DNA of 64,000 bases from Streptomyces sp. VRA16 Mangrove soil (lineage in GTDB: Bacteria > Actinomycetota > Actinomycetes > Streptomycetales > Streptomycetaceae). Position numbers and translations under genes: made by a program. The stretch is from positions 124,001-188,000 of the forward strand of contig NZ_JAFVLN010000013.1 of the NCBI RefSeq assembly GCF_017377775.1. The letters run 5' to 3'. The notes under the pieces are model-generated. The model had not been told where the DNA came from, made no database searches, and saw nothing but the letters and a program-made list of their open reading frames with translations. Within the stretch, counting starts at the first letter, position 1, and each line of letters starts with the position of its first letter. Positions 17,194-25,440 of the stretch are shown piece after piece.

Positions 17194-17327
17194 GCCTCCG
17201 GCGTCCGCGCGAGCCTGCCTGAGCCTCCGGCACCCGCGCCGGCCCAACTGAGCCAACGGGCAACCGCGCGCGGCCCGTCAGTGATCGCCCTCCCGGCTCG
17301 CTCACAGGGATCGCGAAAGGCCCCGCA

Positions 17328-17433
17328 CCGGCAACTGCCGGCCGGACCTCGATCACGCCTGAACACCCGGCACCCGCACCGGCAACTGGCAGCCGCAACT
17401 CGCCCACACCCGGCACCCGGCACCCGGCACCCG
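17328..17433 (+). repeat. decayed copies of the 3' end of the PTH2-like gene, plus a short CACCCGG repeat
   Basis: The gene ends with GGCAACTGGCAGCCGGACCT and then CGGCCACGTCTGA (17161-17193). A close copy, including the TGA, lies at 17328-17362 (GGCAACTGCCGGCCGGACCT...), and a third partial copy begins at 17381 (GGCAACTGGCAGCCGCAACT). Between about 17405 and 17433 a CACCCGG heptamer is repeated about four times. The rest of the 17194-17751 gap is low-complexity, very C-rich sequence with recurring GCACC and CGCAC words; I see no gene there. Confidence 0.8.
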
Positions 17434-17751
17434 CGCGAGCCCACACCACCGGCACCCACCGGACCGCGCCCCACCGGACCGCGCCCCGCGGGCAACGCCC
17501 CACGCGCAGCGCACCACGCACCCCACTCACAGCGCACGCACCACGGACCGCACCCCACGCACAGCGCCCTAAATGCCATTGCCCCGCCCTCGACCGCCTG
17601 ACAAGATCGCCCGCGGCCGGTACGGCAGGTTCCGGTCCGATGCGTGACTGGTCTCGCCCCCGAAGGGCCGACCGTCGCCGTCCCTTCCTTCCGCCGGCCG
17701 GTCCGCGACGTGCGTCGTCCGGCGGTTCTCTCGCGCCCGAAAGGTGCCTGC

Positions 17752-18747
17752 ATGACCTTCACCAGCAGTGCCAGCAGTACCGCTCCACGTCTGTCCGCCG
17801 TGTCGGGACCGGGCGCGGAGCTCGATCAGATCCTCGATCTCACCTGCGCCGAACCCGTGTGGCGGCTGCCCGCCGACGCGTACCGGGAGGAAGCCGCGCA
17901 GCGGCAGTACCGCCCGGAGTGGACCTGGGCGGCCTGGAGCCCGGACGGCCGGGTGCTGGCCCGCGCCCTGTGGTGGGGGCAGAGCGACAGCGCCCACCCC
18001 ATCGCACTCGACTGTCTCGCCGTCGCCGACGAGGTGCCCGCCGCCGAACGCGCCGCGCTGGGCGCCGCCCTCCTCGACGCGGGCCACCAGGCGTTCCGCG
18101 CGACGGGCGCCGAGGCCCCGCCGCTGTACAACCTCATGAAGCTGCCCGGCGCATGGCGGGACGACCCCGCGCACGTCGCCGCCGTGACCTGGCGCCAGGA
18201 GGCCGCCCGGCGCGCGGGACTGACCGTCGAGGTGGAGCGGCTGCAGTTCGAGTGGACGCCGCAGGATCCGCTGCCCGCCGAGCCCGAGCACCTGGTGTTC
18301 ACCCCGGAACCCGACGACGAGGTCTTACTCCGGGCGATGCTGCGGGTCGCCGAGGGCACCCTCGACGCCCACACCCTGGAGAGCGAGGCGGCCACCGGGC
18401 CGGAGGCCACCGCCCGCGAGAGCCTGCAGTTCTACCTCGACCGGCCGGGCAAGCGGGAGTGGTGGCGCCTCGCCCACACCCCGGACGGCACCCTGGCCGG
18501 CCTGGCGATACCGTCGGCCACGCCGTACAGCCGCAACGTCGGCTACCTCGGCGTCGTCCCCGAACTCCGCGGCCGCGGCCACGTGTCGGAGATCCTCGCG
18601 GCGATCACCCGCTTCCAGGCGGCGGAGGGCGCCGAACGCGTCACCGCCACGACCGACCTCGGCAACCGCCCGATGGCGGCGGCGTTCACCCGCGCCGGGT
18701 ACCGCACGACGGAGACCCGGCTCATCTTCTCGGCGCCGGTGGCGTAG
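17752..18747 (+). CDS. GNAT-family N-acetyltransferase with a TTA codon
   Basis: A 331-residue protein, probably two GNAT-like halves. The C-terminal half has the acetyl-CoA motif YLGVVPELRGRGHVSEIL (about residues 263-280) and the NRPMAAAFTRAGYRT motif near the end. The N-terminal half is degenerate. The ATG at 17752 follows GAAAGG; the in-frame upstream extension has no family similarity. Codon 192 is TTA (18325-18327), the rare leucine codon read by the bldA tRNA in streptomycetes, so translation may be limited to developmental stages. Substrate is unknown. It is convergent with the zinc-ribbon gene that ends at 18754. Confidence 0.88.
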   Translation: MTFTSSASSTAPRLSAVSGPGAELDQILDLTCAEPVWRLPADAYREEAAQRQYRPEWTWAAWSPDGRVLARALWWGQSDSAHPIALDCLAVADEVPAAERAALGAALLDAGHQAFRATGAEAPPLYNLMKLPGAWRDDPAHVAAVTWRQEAARRAGLTVEVERLQFEWTPQDPLPAEPEHLVFTPEPDDEVLLRAMLRVAEGTLDAHTLESEAATGPEATARESLQFYLDRPGKREWWRLAHTPDGTLAGLAIPSATPYSRNVGYLGVVPELRGRGHVSEILAAITRFQAAEGAERVTATTDLGNRPMAAAFTRAGYRTTETRLIFSAPVA

Positions 18748-18753
18748 CCGCCC

Positions 18754-18978
18754 CTACTTGTCGGCTCGGTGGAGCTGGATCTCGCGGTTGACGAAGAGCT
18801 GGACGTAGCCGCACCGCCAGCAGATCAGGCCGGTGGCCGTCTCATCGGCCCAGGCCATGTTGAAGAGCTCACCACCGGTGCTGTTCAGCTTCACGCCCCG
18901 CTCGCGGAACACGTCGCTCCTGCAGACCTGGCAGGTGATCCACATCTCGCCCAGCGATGCGCGAACCGGCTTGGCCAT
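18754..18978 (-). CDS. small zinc-ribbon hypothetical protein
   Basis: A 74-residue protein with two CxxC pairs (CQVC at residues 16-19 and CWRC at about 53-56), which should bind one zinc ion. It is otherwise hydrophilic, ending in NREIQLHRADK. I recognise it as a conserved streptomycete type but know no function. The ATG at 18976-18978 has a GGGGGA ribosome site. A 28-bp palindrome lies 26 bp upstream of the start (19004-19031), within the probable leader. Confidence 0.8.
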   Translation of the reverse strand: MAKPVRASLGEMWITCQVCRSDVFRERGVKLNSTGGELFNMAWADETATGLICWRCGYVQLFVNREIQLHRADK

Positions 18979-19003
18979 GGTCGTCCCCCGTGTCTCTCTG
19001 TGC

Positions 19004-19031
19004 CTTCTCCGCCTCCCTGGAGGCGGAGAAG
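19004..19031. promoter_or_regulatory. 28-bp near-perfect palindrome upstream of the zinc-ribbon gene
   Basis: CTTCTCCGCCTCC and GGAGGCGGAGAAG are separated by 2 bp. It is 26 bp upstream of the leftward gene and over 500 bp from the rightward DUF692 gene. It could be an operator, a leader hairpin, or a terminator of an upstream transcript; no T-tract is present. Confidence 0.5.
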
Positions 19032-19555
19032 CACGGTAGCAGCGGCCCCGAGAAGCTCTGCCCTATGACTCACGGAAAGCGACCGATTCGTACCCTGGCG
19101 GGCCGACACGCAGAGGCATAGCATCATTCGAGCAAGACATACATCAGATGATGCGGCCCGTCGGGTCGCCACACTCCGCCCCCGAGACCCCGGGTCCCTT
19201 CCGTACACCGTTCCCTGAGCGGCCGGGGGCGTTCTCGCCGACACGCGACCCTGGCCTCTCGTCCTCCTGGCCCCCGCGGGGCGAACTCCCGCACGCCCCC
19301 TGGCCGGTGGGGACGGTGAGCACGCGAGCCGCGCAGGGGGAGACGCCGGCTCGCGTGCTCGCGGGCCGCCGCCGATGCCGGCTCAGCCGCCGGCGGCGGC
19401 CGCTCCCCCGAGCACCTCGCGCCACGGCACCTGCAACCTCAAATGTTGCTCTGAACGTCCCCGCTCCTGGGTTCACCCGATCCGGCCGGGGCCATGACAC
19501 CTGCACGGCGTCGACGCCGTACGGACGCAAGGCACCGCAGAGGAGGGGGACAGAC
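19032..19555. other. gap without a supported gene, upstream of the DUF692 gene
   Basis: The region contains an inverted pair GCATCAT / ATGATGC (19121-19127 and 19148-19154) in a locally AT-richer stretch that could be a promoter/operator. The open frames crossing 19150-19555 have no family similarity and continue into DUF692; I regard them as chance extensions. Confidence 0.5.
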
Positions 19556-20872
19556 ATGCAGCAGCTTCCGCACCTGGGGACGGGGATCGGCTGGCGGCCG
19601 GAGATCGCCGGGGTCGTCGAGGCCATGCCCGGGATCGACTGGGTCGAGGCCGTCGCCGAGAACGTGTGTCCGGGGCATCTGCCCGACTCCCTGCTGCGGC
19701 TGCGCGAGCGCGGCGTGACCGTCGTGCCGCACGGAGTGTCGCTGGGGCTCGGCGGCGCCGAGCGGCCCGACGAGCACCGGCTCTCCGAACTGGCCGCGCG
19801 GGCCGAGGCCCTGGGCGCGCCGCTGGTCACCGAGCACATCGCGTTCGTCAGGGCGGGCGGCGAACGCACCGCGTCCCCGCTCCTCGAAGCCGGACACCTG
19901 CTGCCGGTGCCGCGCACCCGGGACGCCCTCGACGTGCTGTGCGAGAACATCCGGATCGCGCAGGACGCCCTGCCGGTGCCGCTCGCCGTGGAGAACATCG
20001 CCGCCCTGTTCGGCTGGCCCGGCGAGGAGATGTCCGAGGGACAGTTCCTGTACGAGATGGTGGAGCGCACCGGCGTACGGCTGCTGATCGACGTGGCGAA
20101 CCTGCACACCAACCACGTCAACCGGGGCGAGGACCCGTCGAAGGCCCTGGACGAGCTGCCGGTCGAGGCCATCGCGTACGTGCATGTGGCGGGCGGGTTC
20201 GAGCGGGACGGGGTGTGGCACGACAGCCACGCCCACCCGGTGCCGCGGCCCGTCCTCGACATCCTCGCCGATCTCGCCTCACGGGTGACGCCCCCGGGCG
20301 TGCTGCTCGAACGGGACGACAACTTTCCCGAGGAAGCCGGGGAGTTGGGACGCGAGGTGGAGACGGTCCGGGCCACGGTCGCGGCGGGCGCGGCCGCCGT
20401 CACCGGCCCGGCGCCGCTCCCCCGGGCGTCCGTGCCGGACGGGCCCGTCGACGAGTCCGTGCGCGGCCGCGTCGCCCTCGCGCAGGCCGCCCTGCTCTCC
20501 TCCCTCGTCGCCGGCACCCCGGCCCCCGAGGGCTTCGACCGGGCGCGGCTCGTCGTGCAGAGCCGGGCGCTGGCGGGCAAGCGGGCCGACGTCGTGGCGA
20601 AGGTCGCGCCCGAGCTGCCGCAGATCCTGGGCGCGCCGGCGTACCGTACGGCGTTCCTCGCGTACGCGGCGCGGCGCCCGATGACTGGCGGCTACCGGCG
20701 CGACGCGCTCGACTTCGCCGAGGACCTGCTCCTCGAACAGCGGGTCCAGGAGCCGGGCGCGCGGCGGGAGTTGACCGACTGGTGGCTGGAGCGTTCCGGC
20801 CCCGCTTCGCTGGCGGGGCGCCCGGTGGCACGGGCGCTGCGCGCCGCACGGTTCGCGCTGCGCAGGGGATGA
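19556..20872 (+). CDS. DUF692 (MNIO) family protein
   Basis: A 438-residue protein. Residues 1-280 form the DUF692 TIM barrel, now known as multinuclear non-haem iron oxidative enzymes (MNIO; for example MbnB and TglH), which modify cysteine-containing or other peptides. Conserved metal-site segments are visible: PHGVSLGLGG, TEHIAF, ENIAALF, LLIDVANLHTN, YVHVAGG, DSHAHPVP and LLERDDNFP. The last about 150 residues are a separate helical domain resembling the partner domain sometimes found with DUF692. The ATG follows an AGGAGGGGG ribosome site. It overlaps by ATGA the remnant of a TIGR04222 gene. No peptide substrate gene is evident nearby. Confidence 0.9.
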   Translation: MQQLPHLGTGIGWRPEIAGVVEAMPGIDWVEAVAENVCPGHLPDSLLRLRERGVTVVPHGVSLGLGGAERPDEHRLSELAARAEALGAPLVTEHIAFVRAGGERTASPLLEAGHLLPVPRTRDALDVLCENIRIAQDALPVPLAVENIAALFGWPGEEMSEGQFLYEMVERTGVRLLIDVANLHTNHVNRGEDPSKALDELPVEAIAYVHVAGGFERDGVWHDSHAHPVPRPVLDILADLASRVTPPGVLLERDDNFPEEAGELGREVETVRATVAAGAAAVTGPAPLPRASVPDGPVDESVRGRVALAQAALLSSLVAGTPAPEGFDRARLVVQSRALAGKRADVVAKVAPELPQILGAPAYRTAFLAYAARRPMTGGYRRDALDFAEDLLLEQRVQEPGARRELTDWWLERSGPASLAGRPVARALRAARFALRRG

Positions 20873-21791
20873 CCGGTCGTGGGGCACCTACGGGTGGCTC
20901 TACTACGCCGTGTTCGGCGGGGCCTCGGCCCTGCTTTTCCGCGTGCTCGGGGGTGTCCGCGGGAGCCGTGAACCGCGGTCGCCCGCTCCGGCCGTCGCGG
21001 ACGTCCTGGAGGGGGCGCGGCCGGCGGCCCGGAGCGCCTGGTCGACACGGCGTTCGCGGCGCCGCACCGGGTGGGCGTCATCGGCTTCGACGCGGCGGGG
21101 AACCTGGTCGGGCGCGACACCGGCGGAGCCCGCGACCGGGTGGAGCGGGCGCCGGTCGCCGCCCTCGGCGCCCCGCACGACGGCAACCTGTTCAGGATCC
21201 GCAGGTCCGTGGCCCGGGGCGCGGCCGTCGCCGGAATCGAGGGGCGGCTCGCGGAACGCGGGCTGCTGATCCCGCGGCGGACCGCAGGCCTGCTGGTGCC
21301 GGTCTCCGTCGCCCTGGCCGTCCTCGTGCCCCTCGCCCAACCGGCCACGCTCGGCGTGCTGGTGATCGGCCCCGACGGGGAACGCCTGGGGGGCCATCGC
21401 TGGCTGCCCGCCCCGGTGCTGCCCGCCGCCGTCGGGACGGCGCTGATCGCGGCCCGGGTCGGCGGCCGGGCGGGCGCCGGTCCCACGGCGGCCGGGCGGC
21501 GCGCCCTGCGGGCCTACCGCGCCGGGCGCTACGGCGCCGGTTCCCGCACCGCCGACGGTCCCGCGCTCGCCGTGTCGCTGCACGGCCCGAGCCGGATCCC
21601 GGACCCCGTCCTGCGCACGCCGCGCCCCTCGCCGTCGTCGCCCCGGGCGTCTGTTCGAGGCCTCCGCCCCCGTCACCGCCGCCCGGCTACTGACCGGGTC
21701 GGGGCGCAGGGACCGCACAACCCGCGCGTCCGGTACGGCAGTTGGCGTAGACCGTGCTGATGCCCGGCACTGCGTGCCGAGGGCGCACTAG
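20869..21791 (+). pseudogene. decayed TIGR04222-domain membrane protein gene
   Basis: The pieces of one protein are spread over three frames. An N-terminal membrane segment with YGWLYYAVFGGASALLF is at about 20883-21010. The TIGR04222 core GGPERLVDTAFAAPHRVG, then LAERGLLIPRR and VSLHGPSRIPDPVLR, is in a second frame (about 21017-21616). A LAVVAPGV piece is in a third (about 21628), and FEASAPVTAARLLTGSGR is back in the first (from 21654). At least three frameshifts are needed, near 21010, 21620 and 21652. An ATG at 20869 overlaps the DUF692 stop, as expected for an original operon partner. An intact relative is at 22803. Confidence 0.75.
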
Positions 21792-21817
21792 CGTGCGGTG
21801 CCGCAACAGGAGGCACC

Positions 21818-22738
21818 ATGCGACAGCACTTCCCCCGCCCGCGCGTCAGCGGCACCACGCTCATCGTCACCGGTCTGCTGGCCACTCTGGCCGCGCTCGC
21901 TTTCCCGATCTGGTCGTACGCGGACCGGTCGGGCACCGGTCTGGACACGCTCAACACCCAGTCGGTGCCCACCAGATTCGGCCCGCTCTCGGCGACCGAC
22001 CGGATCTTCATCACGAAGGTCCGGCTCGCCGGTCTGTGGGAGATGCCCGCGGGACAGCAGGCCGAGGAGCGGGCACCGAGCAAGGCCGTCGAGACGGCGG
22101 GCGAGCATCTCGTCCAGGGGCACACGTTCCTGGACGCGCGGGTGCGGGAGGTCGCGGCGCAGCTCCACCTGGAGCTGCCCAACCAGCCCAACGACCAGCA
22201 GCAGGGGTGGCTGCGGACCCTGACGGCGGCGCAGGGCCCGGACTACGAGCGCAAGTTCGCCAACATCCTGCGCCGCGCCCACGGCCAGGTCTTCGCCCTC
22301 ATCGGCCAGGTGCGCGCCTCGACCCGCAACACGCTGGTGCGTGAGCTGGCGGAGGACGCCAATGCCACGGTCCTCGACCACATGCGGGTCCTGGAGGCGA
22401 CCGGCCTGGTCGACTTCGACGCGCTCGCGCAGGAGGCGGCGACCGCGAGCCCGCCGCCCGCGACCCGCTCCCCCGCCCCGCCGGGACCGACCTCGGCGCC
22501 CGGCTCGCCGACGCCGGTCAGTCCGTCGCCCACTCCGTCGTTCTCGCTGCCGCCCGCGGCGTCGAGCCCGAAGAACCCGGGGAGCGCGAAGAGCTCGAAG
22601 AGCCCCGAGGACGAGAAGAACGAGAAGGACGCCAAAGAGCCCAAAGAGAGCGAAGAGACCGAAGACGCCAAGGACTCTCGGGCCACGAAGGAGCCCCAGG
22701 GCCCCGGGGTGTCCGAGCGGACCGCGGCGCCCCGATGA
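21818..22738 (+). CDS. DUF4142 domain protein, membrane-anchored
   Basis: A 306-residue exported protein. A single hydrophobic segment (about residues 12-34) follows a short basic N-terminus; it may be an uncleaved anchor. Residues about 55-205 form the DUF4142 ferritin-like helical bundle, marked by LSATDRIFITKVRLAGLWEM and an FLDARVREVAAQL helix. The last 90 residues are a disordered tail: first Pro/Ser/Thr-rich, then alternating Lys/Glu/Asp-rich. An AACAGGAGG ribosome site precedes the ATG. The family is widespread in bacterial envelopes, without a firm function. Confidence 0.88.
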   Translation: MRQHFPRPRVSGTTLIVTGLLATLAALAFPIWSYADRSGTGLDTLNTQSVPTRFGPLSATDRIFITKVRLAGLWEMPAGQQAEERAPSKAVETAGEHLVQGHTFLDARVREVAAQLHLELPNQPNDQQQGWLRTLTAAQGPDYERKFANILRRAHGQVFALIGQVRASTRNTLVRELAEDANATVLDHMRVLEATGLVDFDALAQEAATASPPPATRSPAPPGPTSAPGSPTPVSPSPTPSFSLPPAASSPKNPGSAKSSKSPEDEKNEKDAKEPKESEETEDAKDSRATKEPQGPGVSERTAAPR

Positions 22739-22743
22739 GCGCC

Positions 22744-22776
22744 GTGTCCGCATAGTGAATGGCCTGTAGCGGACAC
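22744..22776 (+). terminator. inverted repeat between DUF4142 and TIGR04222 genes
   Basis: GTGTCCGC (22744-22751) and GCGGACAC (22769-22776) are perfect complements around a 17-base loop, 6 bp after the DUF4142 stop. It may be a terminator; the stem is short. Confidence 0.4.
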
Positions 22777-22802
22777 CCGAACACCTGTCATAGAAACTGC
22801 AC

Positions 22803-23606
22803 ATGTTCTGGGTCCTGTTCCTCGTCCTGGCCTGCGCGGTCGCCATCGGCTCCTGCGGGCGGCTGTGTCTCGCGGCGGTGCGCGCCGCCGAGAGCGAGCA
22901 CGCCGAACACGCCGAGAGCGCCGAGAGCGCCGACGCGCGCATCCTGCGGGACCACGAACTGTCCCTGTACGAGACGGCGTTCCTGTCCGGTGGCCCGGTC
23001 CGGGTCGCCGACGTGACCCTGGTGTCGATGGCCCGCGCCCGCCGGCTGCTGCTCGCGCACACCGGCTGGGCGACCGTCGTCGACCCGGACGGCACGGACG
23101 ACATGGAGCGCTCGGTGATCGGCGCGATCGGCCCCGAAGGGCAGCGGCGGATCACCCCCCTGCGTGCGGCGACGGCCGCGGGCGACGCCGTGCGCGCGCT
23201 CGCCGAGCGGCTGGTCGCGGCGGGCCTCGCCGTCCCGGACGCCGCCCGCTCGACGCTCGCGGGAGCCGTCCGGCAGGTGCGCTCCGCCGCGATCGCGGTG
23301 GTGGGACTGGGCGCGCTCGCCACGCTCGCGCCGGGCCAGGGCGCGGAGCAGCAGCAGACGCCGGTGGCGCTCTGGTTCGCGCTGCCGCTGCTGCTGACGC
23401 TGAGCTGTCTGGCCATCGCCCGGATCGAGATCCACCCGTACACCCGCTGGGCCTCGCCGGTCGGGCAGCGGCTGCTCGCCGCGCGGCCCGCGGGCGCGGA
23501 CGGGCTGTTCGCGGTCGCCGTGCGCGGGGTGCGCGCGGTGGACGATCCGGGACTGCGGGCCGCTTTCGGTGACGGCAGGGCGCGGCGCGCGGCCATGCCG
23601 GAGTGA
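22803..23606 (+). CDS. TIGR04222 domain-containing membrane protein
   Basis: A 267-residue protein with an N-terminal membrane helix (residues 1-22), an acidic Ala/Glu/His linker of short repeats (EHAEHAESAESAD), and the TIGR04222 core (ELSLYETAFLSGGPVRVADVTLVSM, about residues 51-75). Two further hydrophobic segments lie near 158-175 and 187-203. The last 50 residues include AVRGVRAVDDPGLRAAFG, the conserved end of the family. As I recall, many members have a Cys/Gly-rich tail; this one does not. The role is unknown; co-occurrence with DUF692 suggests a shared pathway. The decayed paralogue lies 1.1 kb upstream. Confidence 0.85.
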   Translation: MFWVLFLVLACAVAIGSCGRLCLAAVRAAESEHAEHAESAESADARILRDHELSLYETAFLSGGPVRVADVTLVSMARARRLLLAHTGWATVVDPDGTDDMERSVIGAIGPEGQRRITPLRAATAAGDAVRALAERLVAAGLAVPDAARSTLAGAVRQVRSAAIAVVGLGALATLAPGQGAEQQQTPVALWFALPLLLTLSCLAIARIEIHPYTRWASPVGQRLLAARPAGADGLFAVAVRGVRAVDDPGLRAAFGDGRARRAAMPE

Positions 23607-23771
23607 GCCGCCGTCCCCGGTGGACACATCGGGGTCATTGCTCCGACATCGGCGACCTGGTGCTTTACTTCCCCGAGCGCCGCACGAAGTATCCCTTTCG
23701 TCCTGTCACGCGCACACGTCTGCCGCATCCGACGCGTCCGACGCACGCCGACGAAAGGGGTCACCCCAGCG

Positions 23772-25346
23772 ATGAGACACGCGCTGCGAGCCACATCCGC
23801 CCTCTGTGCCGCCGCGGGATCGTTGGTCCTGTCCACGCTGGGCACCGCGAACGCCACCCCCTCCCCCCTGGATCCGCAGGAGCTGTCCGGCACCGCGGTC
23901 GCCGCAGGGCGCGCCGCCGCCAAGGGCATCACGTGGGGCGTCTGCCCGGACGCGGAGGGACTGCCGGAGCCGGTGCGCTGCGGCACCGTCTCCGTCCCCC
24001 TCGACTACGCGGACCCGGACGGCAGGCAGATCGCGCTGACGGTCAGCCGGATCGCGGCGAAGGGCGAGGACGCCGCCGGGAAGGTGGCGCGCCAGGGCGC
24101 GTTCGTCTTCAACCCGGGCGGTCCCGGCGGCAACGGGATGTACTTCCCGATGGCAGGTCTGATGCCGGAGTGGAAGCGCATCGCCGCCGCCTACGACATG
24201 GTCGGCTACGCGCCGCGCGGGGTGGGCCGCTCCGCGCCGATCTCCTGCCAGGACCCCCAGCGGTTCGCGAAGGCGCCGACGCAGTCGCCGACGCACCCTT
24301 CGGCCTCGTACAAGAAGGAGCGGATCGCGCAGGCGAAGTCGTACGCGGCGGGCTGTGCGAAGAACCCGGACATCGCGCACTACACGAGCCTGAACAACGC
24401 CCGTGACCTGGACGTGCTGCGGGCCGCGCTGGGCGAGCCGAAGCTGACGTTCATGGGCGCCTCGTACGGGACGTACATCGGCGCCCTGTACGCGCGGCTC
24501 TTCCCCGCGCACGTGCGCCGGATGGTCTTCGACTCGGCGGTCGACCCGGCGCCGGACCGGATCTGGTACGCGAACAACCTGGAGCAGTCGGCGGCGTTCG
24601 AGCGGCGCTGGGCCGACTTCCGGACGTGGGTCGCCAAGCACGACAAGACGTACGGGCTCGGTACGACACCGGACGAGGTGCTGCGTTCGTACGAGCGGGT
24701 GCGCGCGGAGCTGGCGCACAAGCCGGCCGGCGGGAAGGTCGGCCCCGGGCAGCTGCAGTCGGCGTATCTGCAGGCCGGCTACTACGACGACTACTGGCCG
24801 ATGCGGGCGCTGGCGCTCTCCTCGTATCTGAAGGGCGACCCGAAGCCGCTGATCGGCCAGGCGGCCCCGCAGCCCGCGGCGTTCGCCGAGAACGAGAACG
24901 GCAACGCCGTCTACACGGCCGTCGAGTGCAACGACGCGCCCTGGCCGACGGACTTCCGGGTCTGGGACCGCGACAACACACGGCTGGCGCGAAGCGCCCC
25001 GTTCGAGACGTGGGACAACGCGTGGATGAACCTGCCGTGCGCCTACTGGTCGACGCCCCGGCAGCGGCCGGTCGACGTGCGGGTGTTCCCCGGTGAGCTG
25101 CCGCCGACGCTGATCCTGGCCGCCGAGCGCGACGCGGCGACGCCGTACACGGGCGCCCAGGAACTGAACCGGAGGATCGCCGGGTCGGTGCTCGTGACCG
25201 AGCGCGACGCCGGGACGCACGGGATCGGCGGGGGCGCCAACGCGTGCGTGAACGGGTACCTGGACGCGTACGTCCTGGAAGGGCGGCTGCCCGAGGAGCG
25301 AGCGGCGGAGTGTGCGGGGCACGCGGAGCCCGCCCCGCTCAAGTGA
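23772..25346 (+). CDS. secreted alpha/beta-hydrolase peptidase (tripeptidyl aminopeptidase, Tap/SlpD type)
   Basis: A 524-residue secreted serine exopeptidase of family S33. The signal peptide is residues 1-28 (cleavage after ANA). The NPGGPG oxyanion motif is at 114-119 and the nucleophile elbow GASYG has Ser231. The acid is probably in AAERDAATPY, and His is in DAGTHGIGG near residue 480. The C-terminal TAP-like domain carries the ANACVNGYLDAYVLEG segment and its cysteines. Streptomyces relatives cleave tripeptides from secreted proteins. The ATG follows GAAAGGGG. It is convergent with hemQ, with a nested stem-loop between them. Confidence 0.92.
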   Translation: MRHALRATSALCAAAGSLVLSTLGTANATPSPLDPQELSGTAVAAGRAAAKGITWGVCPDAEGLPEPVRCGTVSVPLDYADPDGRQIALTVSRIAAKGEDAAGKVARQGAFVFNPGGPGGNGMYFPMAGLMPEWKRIAAAYDMVGYAPRGVGRSAPISCQDPQRFAKAPTQSPTHPSASYKKERIAQAKSYAAGCAKNPDIAHYTSLNNARDLDVLRAALGEPKLTFMGASYGTYIGALYARLFPAHVRRMVFDSAVDPAPDRIWYANNLEQSAAFERRWADFRTWVAKHDKTYGLGTTPDEVLRSYERVRAELAHKPAGGKVGPGQLQSAYLQAGYYDDYWPMRALALSSYLKGDPKPLIGQAAPQPAAFAENENGNAVYTAVECNDAPWPTDFRVWDRDNTRLARSAPFETWDNAWMNLPCAYWSTPRQRPVDVRVFPGELPPTLILAAERDAATPYTGAQELNRRIAGSVLVTERDAGTHGIGGGANACVNGYLDAYVLEGRLPEERAAECAGHAEPAPLK

Positions 25347-25360
25347 GGTCCCCGACCAGC

Positions 25361-25428
25361 TCCTCCGGCGCGGGGAGGCCGGGGGCACGGGGCGCTGCCC
25401 CGGACCCCGCTCCCCGATCGCCGGAGGG
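25361..25428. terminator. nested stem-loop between convergent peptidase and hemQ genes
   Basis: CTCCGGCG (25363-25370) pairs with CGCCGGAG (25419-25426); inside it CGGGGAG (25371-25377) pairs with CTCCCCG (25410-25416), with a GC-rich loop. It probably ends transcripts from both sides. The wording of the loop (GGGGCGCTGCCCCGGACCCC) matches a very common dispersed intergenic element of streptomycetes. Confidence 0.7.
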
Positions 25429-25440
25429 GCTTGCGGGCGC

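Noticed and set aside
19065..19121. 18-codon open frame upstream of DUF692 as a possible modified-peptide precursor
   Set aside because: No cysteine, no ribosome site of note and no leader-like pattern.
19148..19555. N-terminal extension of the DUF692 gene by about 136 residues
   Set aside because: Low-complexity Arg/Pro-rich sequence; an AGGAGG-type ribosome site directly precedes the ATG at 19556, where family similarity begins.
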